Assembly: GCA_027023265.1 (NCBI GenBank)
Contig: JALVVV010000018.1
Coordinates: 62,001 to 126,000 of the forward strand
DNA: 64,000 nucleotides
Direction of reading: 5' to 3'
DNA from: DHVE2 group archaeon
Lineage (GTDB): Archaea > Thermoplasmatota > Thermoplasmata > Thermoplasmatales > Aciduliprofundaceae
Position numbers and translations under genes: made by a program. This document shows, piece by piece, positions 55,666-63,783 of the stretch. How positions within the stretch are numbered: position 1 is the stretch's first letter; every line of letters begins with the position of its first letter. The notes below the pieces were generated by a model. The model did not search any database. It was not told where the DNA came from and saw only the letters and a program-made list of their open reading frames with translations.

Positions 55666-56277
55666 ATGGGTGAGTCCATGAAAATGAACCGCATTGTTCC
55701 GATACTGGTCATAGTGGCAATAATTGGAATACAAGCAATGGCAGGGGTTTCCAGCGCGGTTAGCTACGGTTACCACCCTGACCACCATTACAATTTTTCC
55801 ATGCTGAAGCCGGGAGACATAATATTCTGCTACAACCCGTGGATGGCATGGCTCCCCGGATACTGGACGCATGTGGCTATATTCGTTGGATATGACTCAC
55901 ACGGTCAGGGATGGATTATAGAATCTACTACCGGCTGGAATGGAGGACCAGCTGGCGTGCACTACTCAAAATTGCAGGAGCTTTACAAGTATCCTGTGAT
56001 AGCAATAGGAAGAGTTAAAGCGAGCCAGTGGGTAATACACCATGCCATAGCTTGGATTAAAACCAAGGTGGGAGACCCATACGACTACCACATATGGAAG
56101 AAGGAAGTGGACAACGGTAAGTTCTACTGCTCAGAGTTAGTATGGGCAGGATACTACGTTTACGGTGTGAACCTTGACAGGCATCCAGGATTCTCTTGGA
56201 AGTACCTGTGGGGAGTGGCACCACAAGAGATTTACGACAGTCACCATGTTGAAATAATAAGTATACAGTGGGCATAA
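55666..56277 (+). CDS. Secreted permuted papain-like (NlpC/P60, YiiX-type) hydrolase
   Basis: About 200 residues. A signal peptide-like helix (RIVPILVIVAIIGIQAMAG) ends near SSAVS. The catalytic pattern is the circularly permuted one: GDIIF and WTHVAIFVG supply the histidine first, and FYCSELVWAGYY supplies the cysteine later. Such enzymes cleave amide or lipid ester bonds; the target here is unknown. ACTTTATATTG (55637-55647) gives a leaderless ATG 55666, while GGGTGA favours ATG 55678 (4 codons shorter). It is rich in His, Trp and Tyr. Confidence 0.75.
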   Translation: MGESMKMNRIVPILVIVAIIGIQAMAGVSSAVSYGYHPDHHYNFSMLKPGDIIFCYNPWMAWLPGYWTHVAIFVGYDSHGQGWIIESTTGWNGGPAGVHYSKLQELYKYPVIAIGRVKASQWVIHHAIAWIKTKVGDPYDYHIWKKEVDNGKFYCSELVWAGYYVYGVNLDRHPGFSWKYLWGVAPQEIYDSHHVEIISIQWA

Positions 56278-56308
56278 TTTTATAATCTAATTTTTCATAA
56301 CTTTTTTT

Positions 56309-56602
56309 ATGACTAAAGAAATATCTGAGGAGATACTTGACCATTATTTTGAGGTTACAGATATTGCAATAAAAAAAGTGAAAATTGCAGCACCGGAGCA
56401 TTCACATCTGAGACCAATTGCGGAGGATTTTTTGAACATGGCAAAAGCATACTACAGCGATGCGCACTATTTCAGAAAAAATGGAGATTATCCCAGAGCA
56501 TTAGGTGCTATTTACTACGCTCATGCATGGCTTGATGCCGGCGCACGACTCGGACTTTTTGACGTTGGCGGGGACCACGAGTTATTTACTCTGGCAAAAT
56601 AA
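56309..56602 (+). CDS. DUF357 protein
   Basis: 97 residues, all helical, with FLNMAKAYYSDAHYFRKNGDYPRALGAIYYAHAWLDAGARLGL, the DUF357 signature. The fold is a small helical bundle of HEPN-like appearance, but the function is unknown. T7 just before the ATG and TTTTATAATC (about 56277-56286) give terminator and promoter signals. Confidence 0.85.
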   Translation: MTKEISEEILDHYFEVTDIAIKKVKIAAPEHSHLRPIAEDFLNMAKAYYSDAHYFRKNGDYPRALGAIYYAHAWLDAGARLGLFDVGGDHELFTLAK

Positions 56603-56606
56603 AAAC

Positions 56607-58007
56607 TCAAAGATTATTCACTGCCCGGTACAATCCCCCCACAGTTTTTATGATAACACCATCATTCCAAAGCCGCTGAAGGAGCCTGTATGTATCTTTT
56701 TCATATCCCCTTTCCCTGATTTTCTTATCAAAATAATCGTAGCTCCAACCACCGGGTTTAAGTGTATTAAGCTCTACCAAAGCCCTGTTTATCAGCATCT
56801 TCTCCCTGCTGCCCACATGCATGGAGTCTAATTTCAGCCTAACCTTTTTACCAATAACATCCTCTATTCTTTCAAATAGGCCAAGATACAACCTAACAGT
56901 TTCTTCAACAGGATCCCCATAACTCAAGCGCTCCATGGCATTTATCACCCTCGCTGCGTGCTCCCCAAAACCATTGATATCGCCCATGTCCATTATAATT
57001 CCAAGGTTCATGGCATCCACAATCAGAGGAAACTCCCTTTCAAGCTTCCACAGCAATTTAGATTTGACATTTTCGACGTAATACTCGTCAATCTCTGGAT
57101 TAGAAACGTGCTTTTCAAAAACATAGAATCCAAGGTCAAGATTGTACTCCTGCAAAAGCCCTGTATCTCCTATTTTAACTTCTTTTGCCGTCGGGAAGTA
57201 GGGGATATCTGAATACATTATAACAGATTTTGCCCTGACACTTGCCTCTGTAATCGCACTTTTTTCCCATGCCTTTGATTTTCTCATACGATAGTATTTG
57301 GATGCCTGTTTAGATATCATATGTGCATATCTTATCTTAAATCCTGCATCTACTTTAATTTGCATATCATCCTCATATGTCAGAGTAACTGTAACCTTTC
57401 CTTTTTTAAAAATGGGATTTAGAACGCCAACAATCTCCCTAAATCCAGAAAAATCCGTGGCGTATCCCTTTCTATTTGCCGATAAAACAGATATTGCGTT
57501 TCCTCCTATCCTGTTTGCATAGCTCGCAGAAGAGAGAAAATAAGCAGTGAAAATCTCACCTGCCAATCCATCAAAAGAGGAAACAATCATCTCACGAATT
57601 ATCTTGGGTCTCAATCCAGAATGCTCCATGGAGAAATACCTCTCAGGGAGCATGCTCTCCATTTTCTCAACAAACAAAAATCTACCACCAAGAGACGAGA
57701 ACATAGAAAGGTCATAAACTTTCCCAGTAATTCTCACCACTCTTGCCCTCTTCCTGTACGTTTTAGGGATAAGCACTGGCATTATAGGAAAATTATCCAT
57801 GGGAAAAGGGGTTATGCCCATTACGTCAAAATCACCACAAACCATTGAAAAACTCGGCCAGAGCGCATGGCGCAGTATATTTGCAGAAGGGATACTTACC
57901 AAGAACCCCTCCAATACTATTTCATCGCCAACCCTATCTGTGTCTTTCAAGAATCTGAATAAGTACTTATCCGATATCTTCGCTGGGAGATAATAATCAG
58001 AAATCAT
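56607..58007 (-). CDS. Large protein of unknown function, possibly a degenerate MCM-like protein with C-terminal winged helix
   Basis: 466 residues. The N-terminal third is beta-rich and OB-like (DEIVLEGFLVSIP, RVVRITGKVYDL). The middle contains IREMIVSSFDGLAGEIFTAY, loosely like the MCM ...SI.PSIYG.E.IK.A region, but there is no Walker A or B motif. Near 345-385 a helical segment (ARVINAMERLSYGDPVEETVRLYLGLF) resembles the MCM lid, and the end (YRLLQRLWNDGVIIKTVGGLYRAV) is a winged helix. The MCM link is a weak personal reading. It overlaps the upstream 85-residue gene by ATGA. Confidence 0.5.
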   Translation of the reverse strand: MISDYYLPAKISDKYLFRFLKDTDRVGDEIVLEGFLVSIPSANILRHALWPSFSMVCGDFDVMGITPFPMDNFPIMPVLIPKTYRKRARVVRITGKVYDLSMFSSLGGRFLFVEKMESMLPERYFSMEHSGLRPKIIREMIVSSFDGLAGEIFTAYFLSSASYANRIGGNAISVLSANRKGYATDFSGFREIVGVLNPIFKKGKVTVTLTYEDDMQIKVDAGFKIRYAHMISKQASKYYRMRKSKAWEKSAITEASVRAKSVIMYSDIPYFPTAKEVKIGDTGLLQEYNLDLGFYVFEKHVSNPEIDEYYVENVKSKLLWKLEREFPLIVDAMNLGIIMDMGDINGFGEHAARVINAMERLSYGDPVEETVRLYLGLFERIEDVIGKKVRLKLDSMHVGSREKMLINRALVELNTLKPGGWSYDYFDKKIRERGYEKDTYRLLQRLWNDGVIIKTVGGLYRAVNNL

Positions 58008-58261
58008 CTGTACACGCTATACTTATAAAGCAAGTCTATTAGCTTCCTGGATGTTCCCTCATCAATAACGCCCTCTTCTTTCTTTTTAAGGATGTAATCC
58101 CTCGCTTCTCTAATACCCATATTAGAGGCCTTCGCGTATATCGACCCCTTCAAAGCTCCCTGAACCCCCTCTGGCAAATCTTTCAAGAGCTGCCCAAGCA
58201 AGTACCTGAACTCATAATCCCTTCGCATATCCAGCTTTCTTCTTTTCACAGGCACCCCCAT
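58004..58261 (-). CDS. Small helical protein of unknown function
   Basis: 85 residues, basic N-terminus (VKRRKLDMRRDYE) and a helical body (YLLGQLLKDLPEGVQGAL, EARDYILKKKEEGVIDEG). No known motif. It is coupled by an ATGA overlap to the 466-residue unknown, so the two probably form a complex or share a pathway. Confidence 0.65.
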   Translation of the reverse strand: MGVPVKRRKLDMRRDYEFRYLLGQLLKDLPEGVQGALKGSIYAKASNMGIREARDYILKKKEEGVIDEGTSRKLIDLLYKYSVYR

Positions 58262-58322
58262 GAATTATGCCATAATATAGATTGCGGTTACCATAACACT
58301 AAAACATAGTCGTATTAAAAAA

Positions 58323-59762
58323 CTACTCAAACTCCTCAAGATCACACTGGTGCCGCACACTCTCTCCATCTATTTTAACGGGATACTTTCCTGTCAAACA
58401 TCCAAGACAGAGGTCATCAGCAGGTATGCCTATTGCATCAACAAGACCATCTATACTTATGTAACCTAAAGAATCCGCACCTATCAAATCCCTTATCTCT
58501 TCAATACTATGCTCCGCAGCAATAAACTGGTCCCTGGTTTTCATATCAATGCCAAGATAGCAGGGTGCAACTATAGGCGGTGAGCCTATCCTGAGATGCA
58601 CCTCCCTAGCACCAGAATCCCTCAGCATCTTCACTATTTTACGCATGGTATTCCCACGTACAATTGAATCGTCAACAAGAACTATTCTCCTGCCTTCAAC
58701 AACAGATTTGACCGGATTTAATTTCATGTTTATTTCCTTAACCCTGCTCTCCTGAGATGGCAGGATAAATGTACGCTCCACGTACCTGTTCTTCATCAAA
58801 CCCTCCGCATAAGGTATGCCACTTTCCTCCGAGAATCCTATGGCATGCGCACGTCCTGAGTCCGGTACGGGCACCACAAAATCTGCATTTACAGGATGCT
58901 CCTTCGCTAAATTTCTACCTATTCTCCGTCTCACATCATAAACACTTCTACCATCTATTATGCTATCTGCTCTTGCAAAATAAACGTATTCAAACATGCA
59001 GTGTGCCTTATGCTTTCTCTTGAAAACGTGATGAGTTAAAAACCCGGCAGGCGTTATTTCTACAATCTCTCCGGGCTCCACATCACGCAACATGCGCCCG
59101 CCCAGCGCGTTGAAAGCAACGCTCTCCGAAGCTACACCGTATCCCCCATTTATTTCCCCAAGAACCAGCGGCCGCAACCCAAATGAGTCGCGGATTGCAA
59201 ACAAGCGATTATCAACAAGCACCGCGAGGGAAAAAGAGCCACGCAATTTCTTAAAAGTCTCTTTTATTCCCTCGACTATTCCCCTCCGCGTTATCTCAAA
59301 AGATATTAATCTTGCAATCACCTCACTATCCGACCTCGTGGTAAAACCAGAGCCTATTGACCCCAAAAAAGACATGAGTTCTTTCACATTAACAATCTCC
59401 CCGTTGTGGGCAACCGCAATTTCATGGTTTATGGTATAAACGTAAATGGGCTGAGCGTTTTCCGCAACAGAACCTCCCGTGGTAGAGTACCTAACATGCC
59501 CGATACCAACACTCCCCTGCAGATAATTCAAATCCTCTTCACGAAAAACCTGATGCACTAAACCCATTCCCCTGACCATACGTATTTCATTATCGTATGT
59601 TGCAATACCAGCACTCTCCTGCCCTCTGTGCTGAAGCGCCCTTAAAGAAAAATAAATAAGCTCGGAGACGCCAGAATGGGCAACAAAACCGGCTACTCCG
59701 CAGTACTCATTTCTTTTTCTTTGCCCATGAATATGAGCGCATTCTCGGGGCAGGATACCCAC
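58323..59762 (-). CDS. purF: Amidophosphoribosyltransferase (purine synthesis)
   Basis: 479 residues. The Ntn glutaminase begins with CGVAGF at Cys21, which would become the catalytic N-terminal Cys after removal of a 20-residue propeptide; [13 protein letters not shown] follows. The PRT domain has the PRPP loop [13 protein letters not shown], and cysteines near the end (CYLGI, CLGC) fit the Fe-S type. The only start codon in frame near the N-terminus is GTG 59762, which lies inside rpl37e with GAGGTG 8 nt upstream, giving a 56-bp overlap. Confidence 0.93.
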   Translation of the reverse strand: MGILPRECAHIHGQRKRNEYCGVAGFVAHSGVSELIYFSLRALQHRGQESAGIATYDNEIRMVRGMGLVHQVFREEDLNYLQGSVGIGHVRYSTTGGSVAENAQPIYVYTINHEIAVAHNGEIVNVKELMSFLGSIGSGFTTRSDSEVIARLISFEITRRGIVEGIKETFKKLRGSFSLAVLVDNRLFAIRDSFGLRPLVLGEINGGYGVASESVAFNALGGRMLRDVEPGEIVEITPAGFLTHHVFKRKHKAHCMFEYVYFARADSIIDGRSVYDVRRRIGRNLAKEHPVNADFVVPVPDSGRAHAIGFSEESGIPYAEGLMKNRYVERTFILPSQESRVKEINMKLNPVKSVVEGRRIVLVDDSIVRGNTMRKIVKMLRDSGAREVHLRIGSPPIVAPCYLGIDMKTRDQFIAAEHSIEEIRDLIGADSLGYISIDGLVDAIGIPADDLCLGCLTGKYPVKIDGESVRHQCDLEEFE

Positions 59763-59874
59763 AGTAAGAACACCTCTTGGTGTGTATATTGTATGAACGG
59801 TGCCCGCATCTTCTGCAAACGATATGAGTGTGCTTCTTGTTCCTTTTACCCATTGAGCTTGTTCCCTTCGTCAT
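59707..59874 (-). CDS. rpl37e: 50S ribosomal protein L37e
   Basis: 55 residues: [17 protein letters not shown], the zinc knuckles [10 protein letters not shown] and [10 protein letters not shown], and the ending [10 protein letters not shown]. This is a complete L37e. GAGGTGAT precedes the ATG and the gene lies 11 nt after the LSm gene, the standard archaeal pair. purF starts inside it in another frame. Confidence 0.95.
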   Translation of the reverse strand: MTKGTSSMGKRNKKHTHIVCRRCGHRSYNIHTKRCSYCGYPAPRMRSYSWAKKKK

Positions 59875-59885
59875 TTTTCATCACC

Positions 59886-60113
59886 TCATGGTGGAGAGAT
59901 ATATATGACCGTATCTCCTCTAACAATTAAAACATTATGCACACCCTTGGATTCTCCCCCAATTATCTCTTCCGCATTTTTCAGCACGAGATTCATATGC
60001 TGGTCGTATCCATCCAAGACTCCTCTATATTCCTTCCCGCCTTTCATCGATACCAGGACAGGCTTGTTGAGGCTCTCGTGAAGTACATGTAAAGGCTTAA
60101 CCATCTCAACCAT
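59886..60113 (-). CDS. Sm-like archaeal protein (LSm)
   Basis: 75 residues with the Sm1 motif (KPVLVSMKGGKEYRGVLDGYDQHMNLVL) and the Sm2 motif (VLIVRGDTVIYI). It forms heptameric rings that bind U-rich RNA. The start is ATG 60113 or 60104. TTTAAATAGG at about 60148-60157 can act as TATA box for the LSm-L37e-PurF unit. Confidence 0.95.
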   Translation of the reverse strand: MVEMVKPLHVLHESLNKPVLVSMKGGKEYRGVLDGYDQHMNLVLKNAEEIIGGESKGVHNVLIVRGDTVIYISPP

Positions 60114-60211
60114 TTAAACCACAGCACTGAAATTCGCATCGCCTATTTAAATTTTGGGTTTCAGACAGGATTCATACACAAAGGTAATACTCAATCAAAC
60201 CATGAGGATTT

Positions 60212-61393
60212 ATGCGCACTCTAAAAATTATAGAAAAGCACGATGAATATAGGAAAGCAACAATTAATCTCCAGGCATCCGAAAACTATCTCATACCTGA
60301 AGTTAGGCAGGCACTTTCATCGGATATGGCCTCACGATATTCCATGGTTTTTGATGAAGAGGTTCACGGAACGATTGTGCACAACGCTTACGGCGGAACA
60401 AAGTATCAGGAAGATATAACAGAACTGGCTAAATCCCTATCCTCATCGGTATTTGGATTTGATTACACCTGCGTCAAACCAATATCCGGGCACATTGCGG
60501 CAATGTCTGTGTTAGTGGCCTTGCTAAACAAAGGGGACAGGATTATGGCCATTGCCCCGGAAGACGGTGGCTACGACGGATACTCGCAACCATACCTTCC
60601 AGACATGCTCGGCCTCAAGTACAAACCACTCATAATCGAAGAGATGCAATACATTCCCGTGGAGCAAATTATGGATTACAAACCAAATATGGTAATTCTT
60701 GGTGCAAGCTACATACTGTTCCCCTACAACCTCAGAGAAATTTTAGAAGTTTCAGAAGATATCGGTGCAAAAGTTGTGTACGACGCGTCACACGTGCTCG
60801 GGCTTATTCCCTCTGGATTTCAAGAAAACATATGGGATTCCCTTGTTGTTTACGGTTCAACACATAAATCCTATCCCGGTCCCCAGGGCGGCATAATAAT
60901 GAGCAACGACAAGGAAACTTTAAAAGCAATAGAGAGGAAGATGACATGGAGGACTCAGGACAACTACCACACCAACAGGGTAGCCGCCCTCGCCGCATCC
61001 TTAGAAGTTTTTTCAGATGTTGCAAAAGAGTACGGAGTAAGAGTTAGAGAGAACTCACAGACACTTGCAAGAGAGCTGCACTCCCATGGTCTTGAGATTC
61101 GCTATCCTCCAAAATTTACAATGAGCCATCAGATTCTCATAGATCAAAACTCGCTCATTAAAGGGTTCAATATGGACACGGTAAAGCTAAGCAATACATT
61201 GGAAAATAACGGAATTATTATAGATGCCGTCGGGAGAATAGGCACCGCAGAATTAACATGGAAAGGCTTTACCGTGGAAGATATGAAAGAAGTGGCATCT
61301 TTAATCATCTCGGCAATAAATGGAGACAACGTCATAGATAGTGTCAGAAAATTATCTGCCAAGTACAATGGTAAAACACTGGGAAAAGGTTAA
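60212..61393 (+). CDS. glyA: Serine hydroxymethyltransferase-like PLP enzyme
   Basis: 393 residues. INLQASENYLIPEVRQAL at the start, RYSMVFDEEVHG, YDASHVLGLIPSG and the PLP lysine K219 in STHKSYPGPQGG follow the SHMT pattern. It is 25-40 residues shorter than typical SHMT and the RYAEGYPG-like loop differs (SRYSMVF), so it could be a divergent form or a related aldolase. It would supply C1 units on THF, in line with fhs. Confidence 0.75.
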   Translation: MRTLKIIEKHDEYRKATINLQASENYLIPEVRQALSSDMASRYSMVFDEEVHGTIVHNAYGGTKYQEDITELAKSLSSSVFGFDYTCVKPISGHIAAMSVLVALLNKGDRIMAIAPEDGGYDGYSQPYLPDMLGLKYKPLIIEEMQYIPVEQIMDYKPNMVILGASYILFPYNLREILEVSEDIGAKVVYDASHVLGLIPSGFQENIWDSLVVYGSTHKSYPGPQGGIIMSNDKETLKAIERKMTWRTQDNYHTNRVAALAASLEVFSDVAKEYGVRVRENSQTLARELHSHGLEIRYPPKFTMSHQILIDQNSLIKGFNMDTVKLSNTLENNGIIIDAVGRIGTAELTWKGFTVEDMKEVASLIISAINGDNVIDSVRKLSAKYNGKTLGKG

Positions 61394-61397
61394 ATAT
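61390..61397 (+). promoter_or_regulatory. TATA box of xerA
   Basis: TTAAATAT is centred 25 nt before GTG 61419, supporting a leaderless GTG start and transcription separate from glyA. Confidence 0.55.
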
Positions 61398-61418
61398 TTT
61401 CAAACACATATCTGACAT

Positions 61419-62279
61419 GTGACTGACAAAAATATCAGCAAATACATAGAAAAAGAGGTTGAAGAATTTGAGGAATACATGAGAGGAGAGAAAAAAAGCG
61501 AGAACACTGTATCCGAGTATGTGCACTTTGTAAGGCAAATGCTTCAATTTACTCGAAAAAGGGTAGAGAACATCAAAGAGGGAGATGTGAAAAAGTACCA
61601 AATTTATTTATCAACCAAGATGAAATATTCAAAAAACACGATGTATCTGGCTTTGAAAGCAATAGGTGCGTATTTCAAGTTCCGAGGTAGAGACGATATC
61701 GCAAAGTCCATAAAGGCACCCAGAAGACCCAGACAGATGCCTAAATATTTAACAGAAGAAGAAGTTAGAAAACTGCTGGATGCTGCGAAAGACAGGCCAA
61801 GGGATTACGCAATACTCTCCCTTCTCGCGTACTCAGGGCTGCGCGTAAGCGAACTTTGCAACTTGAGGATAGAGGATGTTGATTTATCCGAGAGGGTGGT
61901 TTACGTACATTCCGGCAAAGGTGACAAGGATAGAATAGTTGTTATAAGCGAAAAGGCCGCTGAAGCAATAGAAAATTACATATTTTCCAGAGAAGATTCC
62001 CTTGAGTTCCTTTTTTCATCACAGAAAAGTGATAAGATAACAAGAGTTCAGGTTTTCCGAATAGTTAAAAAGTACGCTGGGAAGGCAGGTATAAAGAAAA
62101 ACGTGACTCCCCATGTGTTGAGACATACCCTTGCCACAACAATGCTAAGAAGGGGTGTGGACATACGATATATACAGCAATTTTTAGGGCACAGTAGCGT
62201 TGCCACAACACAGATTTACACCCACGTTGACGATAACGCACTAAAAAAAGTATATGACAAGGTCATGCAGGAGTACTAA
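61419..62279 (+). CDS. xerA: XerA-type tyrosine recombinase
   Basis: 286 residues with an N-terminal SAM-like domain (SENTVSEYVHFVRQML) and the catalytic residues R142 (GLRVSEL), K167, H232 and R235 (HVLRHTLAT), H258 (LGHSS) and Y267 (QIYTHV). It resolves chromosome dimers at a dif site. No phage or element genes lie beside it, which fits the housekeeping Xer of archaea rather than an integrase. Confidence 0.9.
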   Translation: MTDKNISKYIEKEVEEFEEYMRGEKKSENTVSEYVHFVRQMLQFTRKRVENIKEGDVKKYQIYLSTKMKYSKNTMYLALKAIGAYFKFRGRDDIAKSIKAPRRPRQMPKYLTEEEVRKLLDAAKDRPRDYAILSLLAYSGLRVSELCNLRIEDVDLSERVVYVHSGKGDKDRIVVISEKAAEAIENYIFSREDSLEFLFSSQKSDKITRVQVFRIVKKYAGKAGIKKNVTPHVLRHTLATTMLRRGVDIRYIQQFLGHSSVATTQIYTHVDDNALKKVYDKVMQEY

Positions 62280-62293
62280 CCTAAAGCGATGAA

Positions 62294-62301
62294 ATTAAAT
62301 A
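62294..62301 (+). promoter_or_regulatory. TATA box of the CARF-like/PIN operon
   Basis: ATTAAATA is centred 26 nt before GTG 62324. It indicates that the CARF-like, PIN and third gene form a transcription unit separate from xerA. Confidence 0.55.
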
Positions 62302-62323
62302 TTCAAAAAACATTTTATCGTTC

Positions 62324-62752
62324 GTGAAATACATATTCTTCGTTTCCAGAGAGCCGTGGTCGTCTTTCAACTCAGTATATGCATATATGAGAAATAAGAA
62401 AAAGTATCCTGATGAATTCCTGGCGTTATATTCGGAGCAGAAAAATATGGAAACGGTGGAGCGGATGCTTAAAGTGCTCCACAACACCATGAAAATTACA
62501 CTGAACTTAAAAAAAATAAAAATCTCGGAAGATAGGCTTGAAGAAATAGAATCTACGATAACAAAAGAGGTAAGCGAAGGGGATATCATTGATATCACCG
62601 GTGCAAGGAAGCTCATGATTCTATCACTGCTAAAAATTTCTGGAGTAAAGGTGAATGTAGTGTACCTGTACTTAAAAGATATGCGGTTTTCATCACTACC
62701 ATACATGGCAAGGCCAATTCAGAGCCAGGAGCTCCTGGAGGTCGTGATATGA
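62324..62752 (+). CDS. CARF-like Rossmann protein
   Basis: 142 residues. The first strand KYIFFVSREPWSSF, PDEFLALYSEQKNME and, most tellingly, DIIDITGARKLMILSLL (residues 87-103) follow the CARF pattern, in which a D/N-x-T-G-x-x-K-x-M loop binds cyclic oligoadenylate. GARK stands in place of the common GGTK. No effector domain is attached; instead the next gene, coupled by ATGA, encodes a PIN nuclease. There are no Cas genes in the window. Family assignment is by pattern only. Confidence 0.55.
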   Translation: MKYIFFVSREPWSSFNSVYAYMRNKKKYPDEFLALYSEQKNMETVERMLKVLHNTMKITLNLKKIKISEDRLEEIESTITKEVSEGDIIDITGARKLMILSLLKISGVKVNVVYLYLKDMRFSSLPYMARPIQSQELLEVVI

Positions 62753-63783
62753 TAATATCAAAAAACGAAATTTACATAGTACTTAACAACCAAGCTTTGA
62801 ACGGAAGAGACAAAATTGAATTTTTCTATCCTTTTTTGAACATAAAACTTTTTGAACTAAACATGAAAGATGGCACGATAAGCAACATAATAACTCGGCA
62901 TGATTTTGACAGCACAAGGAGAAGATACGCAAAGAGCGAATTTCTAAGAAAAGAATTGCCCAGCCACCACGATTTACTCGACATATTTTTATCTTCGGGA
63001 ATTTTGAAATTTGAAAACCAAGAAGAAATTGACGAGAACTTTGAGCTGCTGAGAAAATCTGTGGATGACCGCACCATTTACGTAAAACCTTTATTCATAG
63101 GAATAGACACAAACATAGCATACTACCGCATAGTATCAAGAAGAATAAAAAAGCAGTTCAAGTATGTAATTAGTGATATAGTAGTTGAAGAAATAGACGC
63201 TCGAATACACAGTAAGTACAATTCAAAAATGGTGTGGGAACTGGAGAAATTGCCGTACAAAACCGTGGCAGGAGAATTTGCAAATGCAAGTACAAAAGAC
63301 GCAAGAAAAGCTAAAAACGCCATGAACGAAATTTATTACATCACCAACGTACTGGACGCATTTAGAATCAACGGCACAACTGAAACAAAAGACAAGGAGA
63401 TCAGAGATAGGGAAATAGTCAAACAGTACCGACGATTTTCAAACGAAATAAACGTGGAAGTGGTAATGCTAACTGCGGATAAGGATATGGTTTTTCACGC
63501 CCAAGCAGAACAGCTAAGCTCCATATACTTCAAGCTGCCACACGCCCTAAAATCCCAGTACAATGTAGATTTGGAGACCATACCAAACATTATCTATGAC
63601 CTTGCCATAGTTTTTGGAGCGGTAAAACTGAATGCCACACTCATTCTGGGTGTATGGAGAGGTAAAACCTCCGAAGATTATTTTAACGAAAAACTAAAGG
63701 TATACAATCCGGAGGTTGACATGATTAAAGACTTGGAAATATGTAGGGGTGTTTTAAATGAACTTCAGAGAGATGAGAGCTAA
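62749..63783 (+). CDS. PIN-domain ribonuclease with N-terminal extension
   Basis: 344 residues. Residues 1-112 form an unassigned alpha-beta domain. The PIN domain follows with D120 (FIGIDTN), E147/E148 (VVEEIDARI), D220 (IRDREIV) and D244/D246 (LTADKDMVF), a complete acidic set for metal-dependent RNA cleavage. The C-terminal 90 residues are extra. It is coupled by ATGA to the CARF-like gene and overlapped by the next gene, so all three are made together. Confidence 0.75.
   Translation: MIISKNEIYIVLNNQALNGRDKIEFFYPFLNIKLFELNMKDGTISNIITRHDFDSTRRRYAKSEFLRKELPSHHDLLDIFLSSGILKFENQEEIDENFELLRKSVDDRTIYVKPLFIGIDTNIAYYRIVSRRIKKQFKYVISDIVVEEIDARIHSKYNSKMVWELEKLPYKTVAGEFANASTKDARKAKNAMNEIYYITNVLDAFRINGTTETKDKEIRDREIVKQYRRFSNEINVEVVMLTADKDMVFHAQAEQLSSIYFKLPHALKSQYNVDLETIPNIIYDLAIVFGAVKLNATLILGVWRGKTSEDYFNEKLKVYNPEVDMIKDLEICRGVLNELQRDES

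Noticed and set aside
61419-62279. xerA as a phage or plasmid integrase marking a mobile element
   Set aside because: The protein has the length and motif spacing of housekeeping XerA. No flanking repeats, tRNA target or element genes accompany it.
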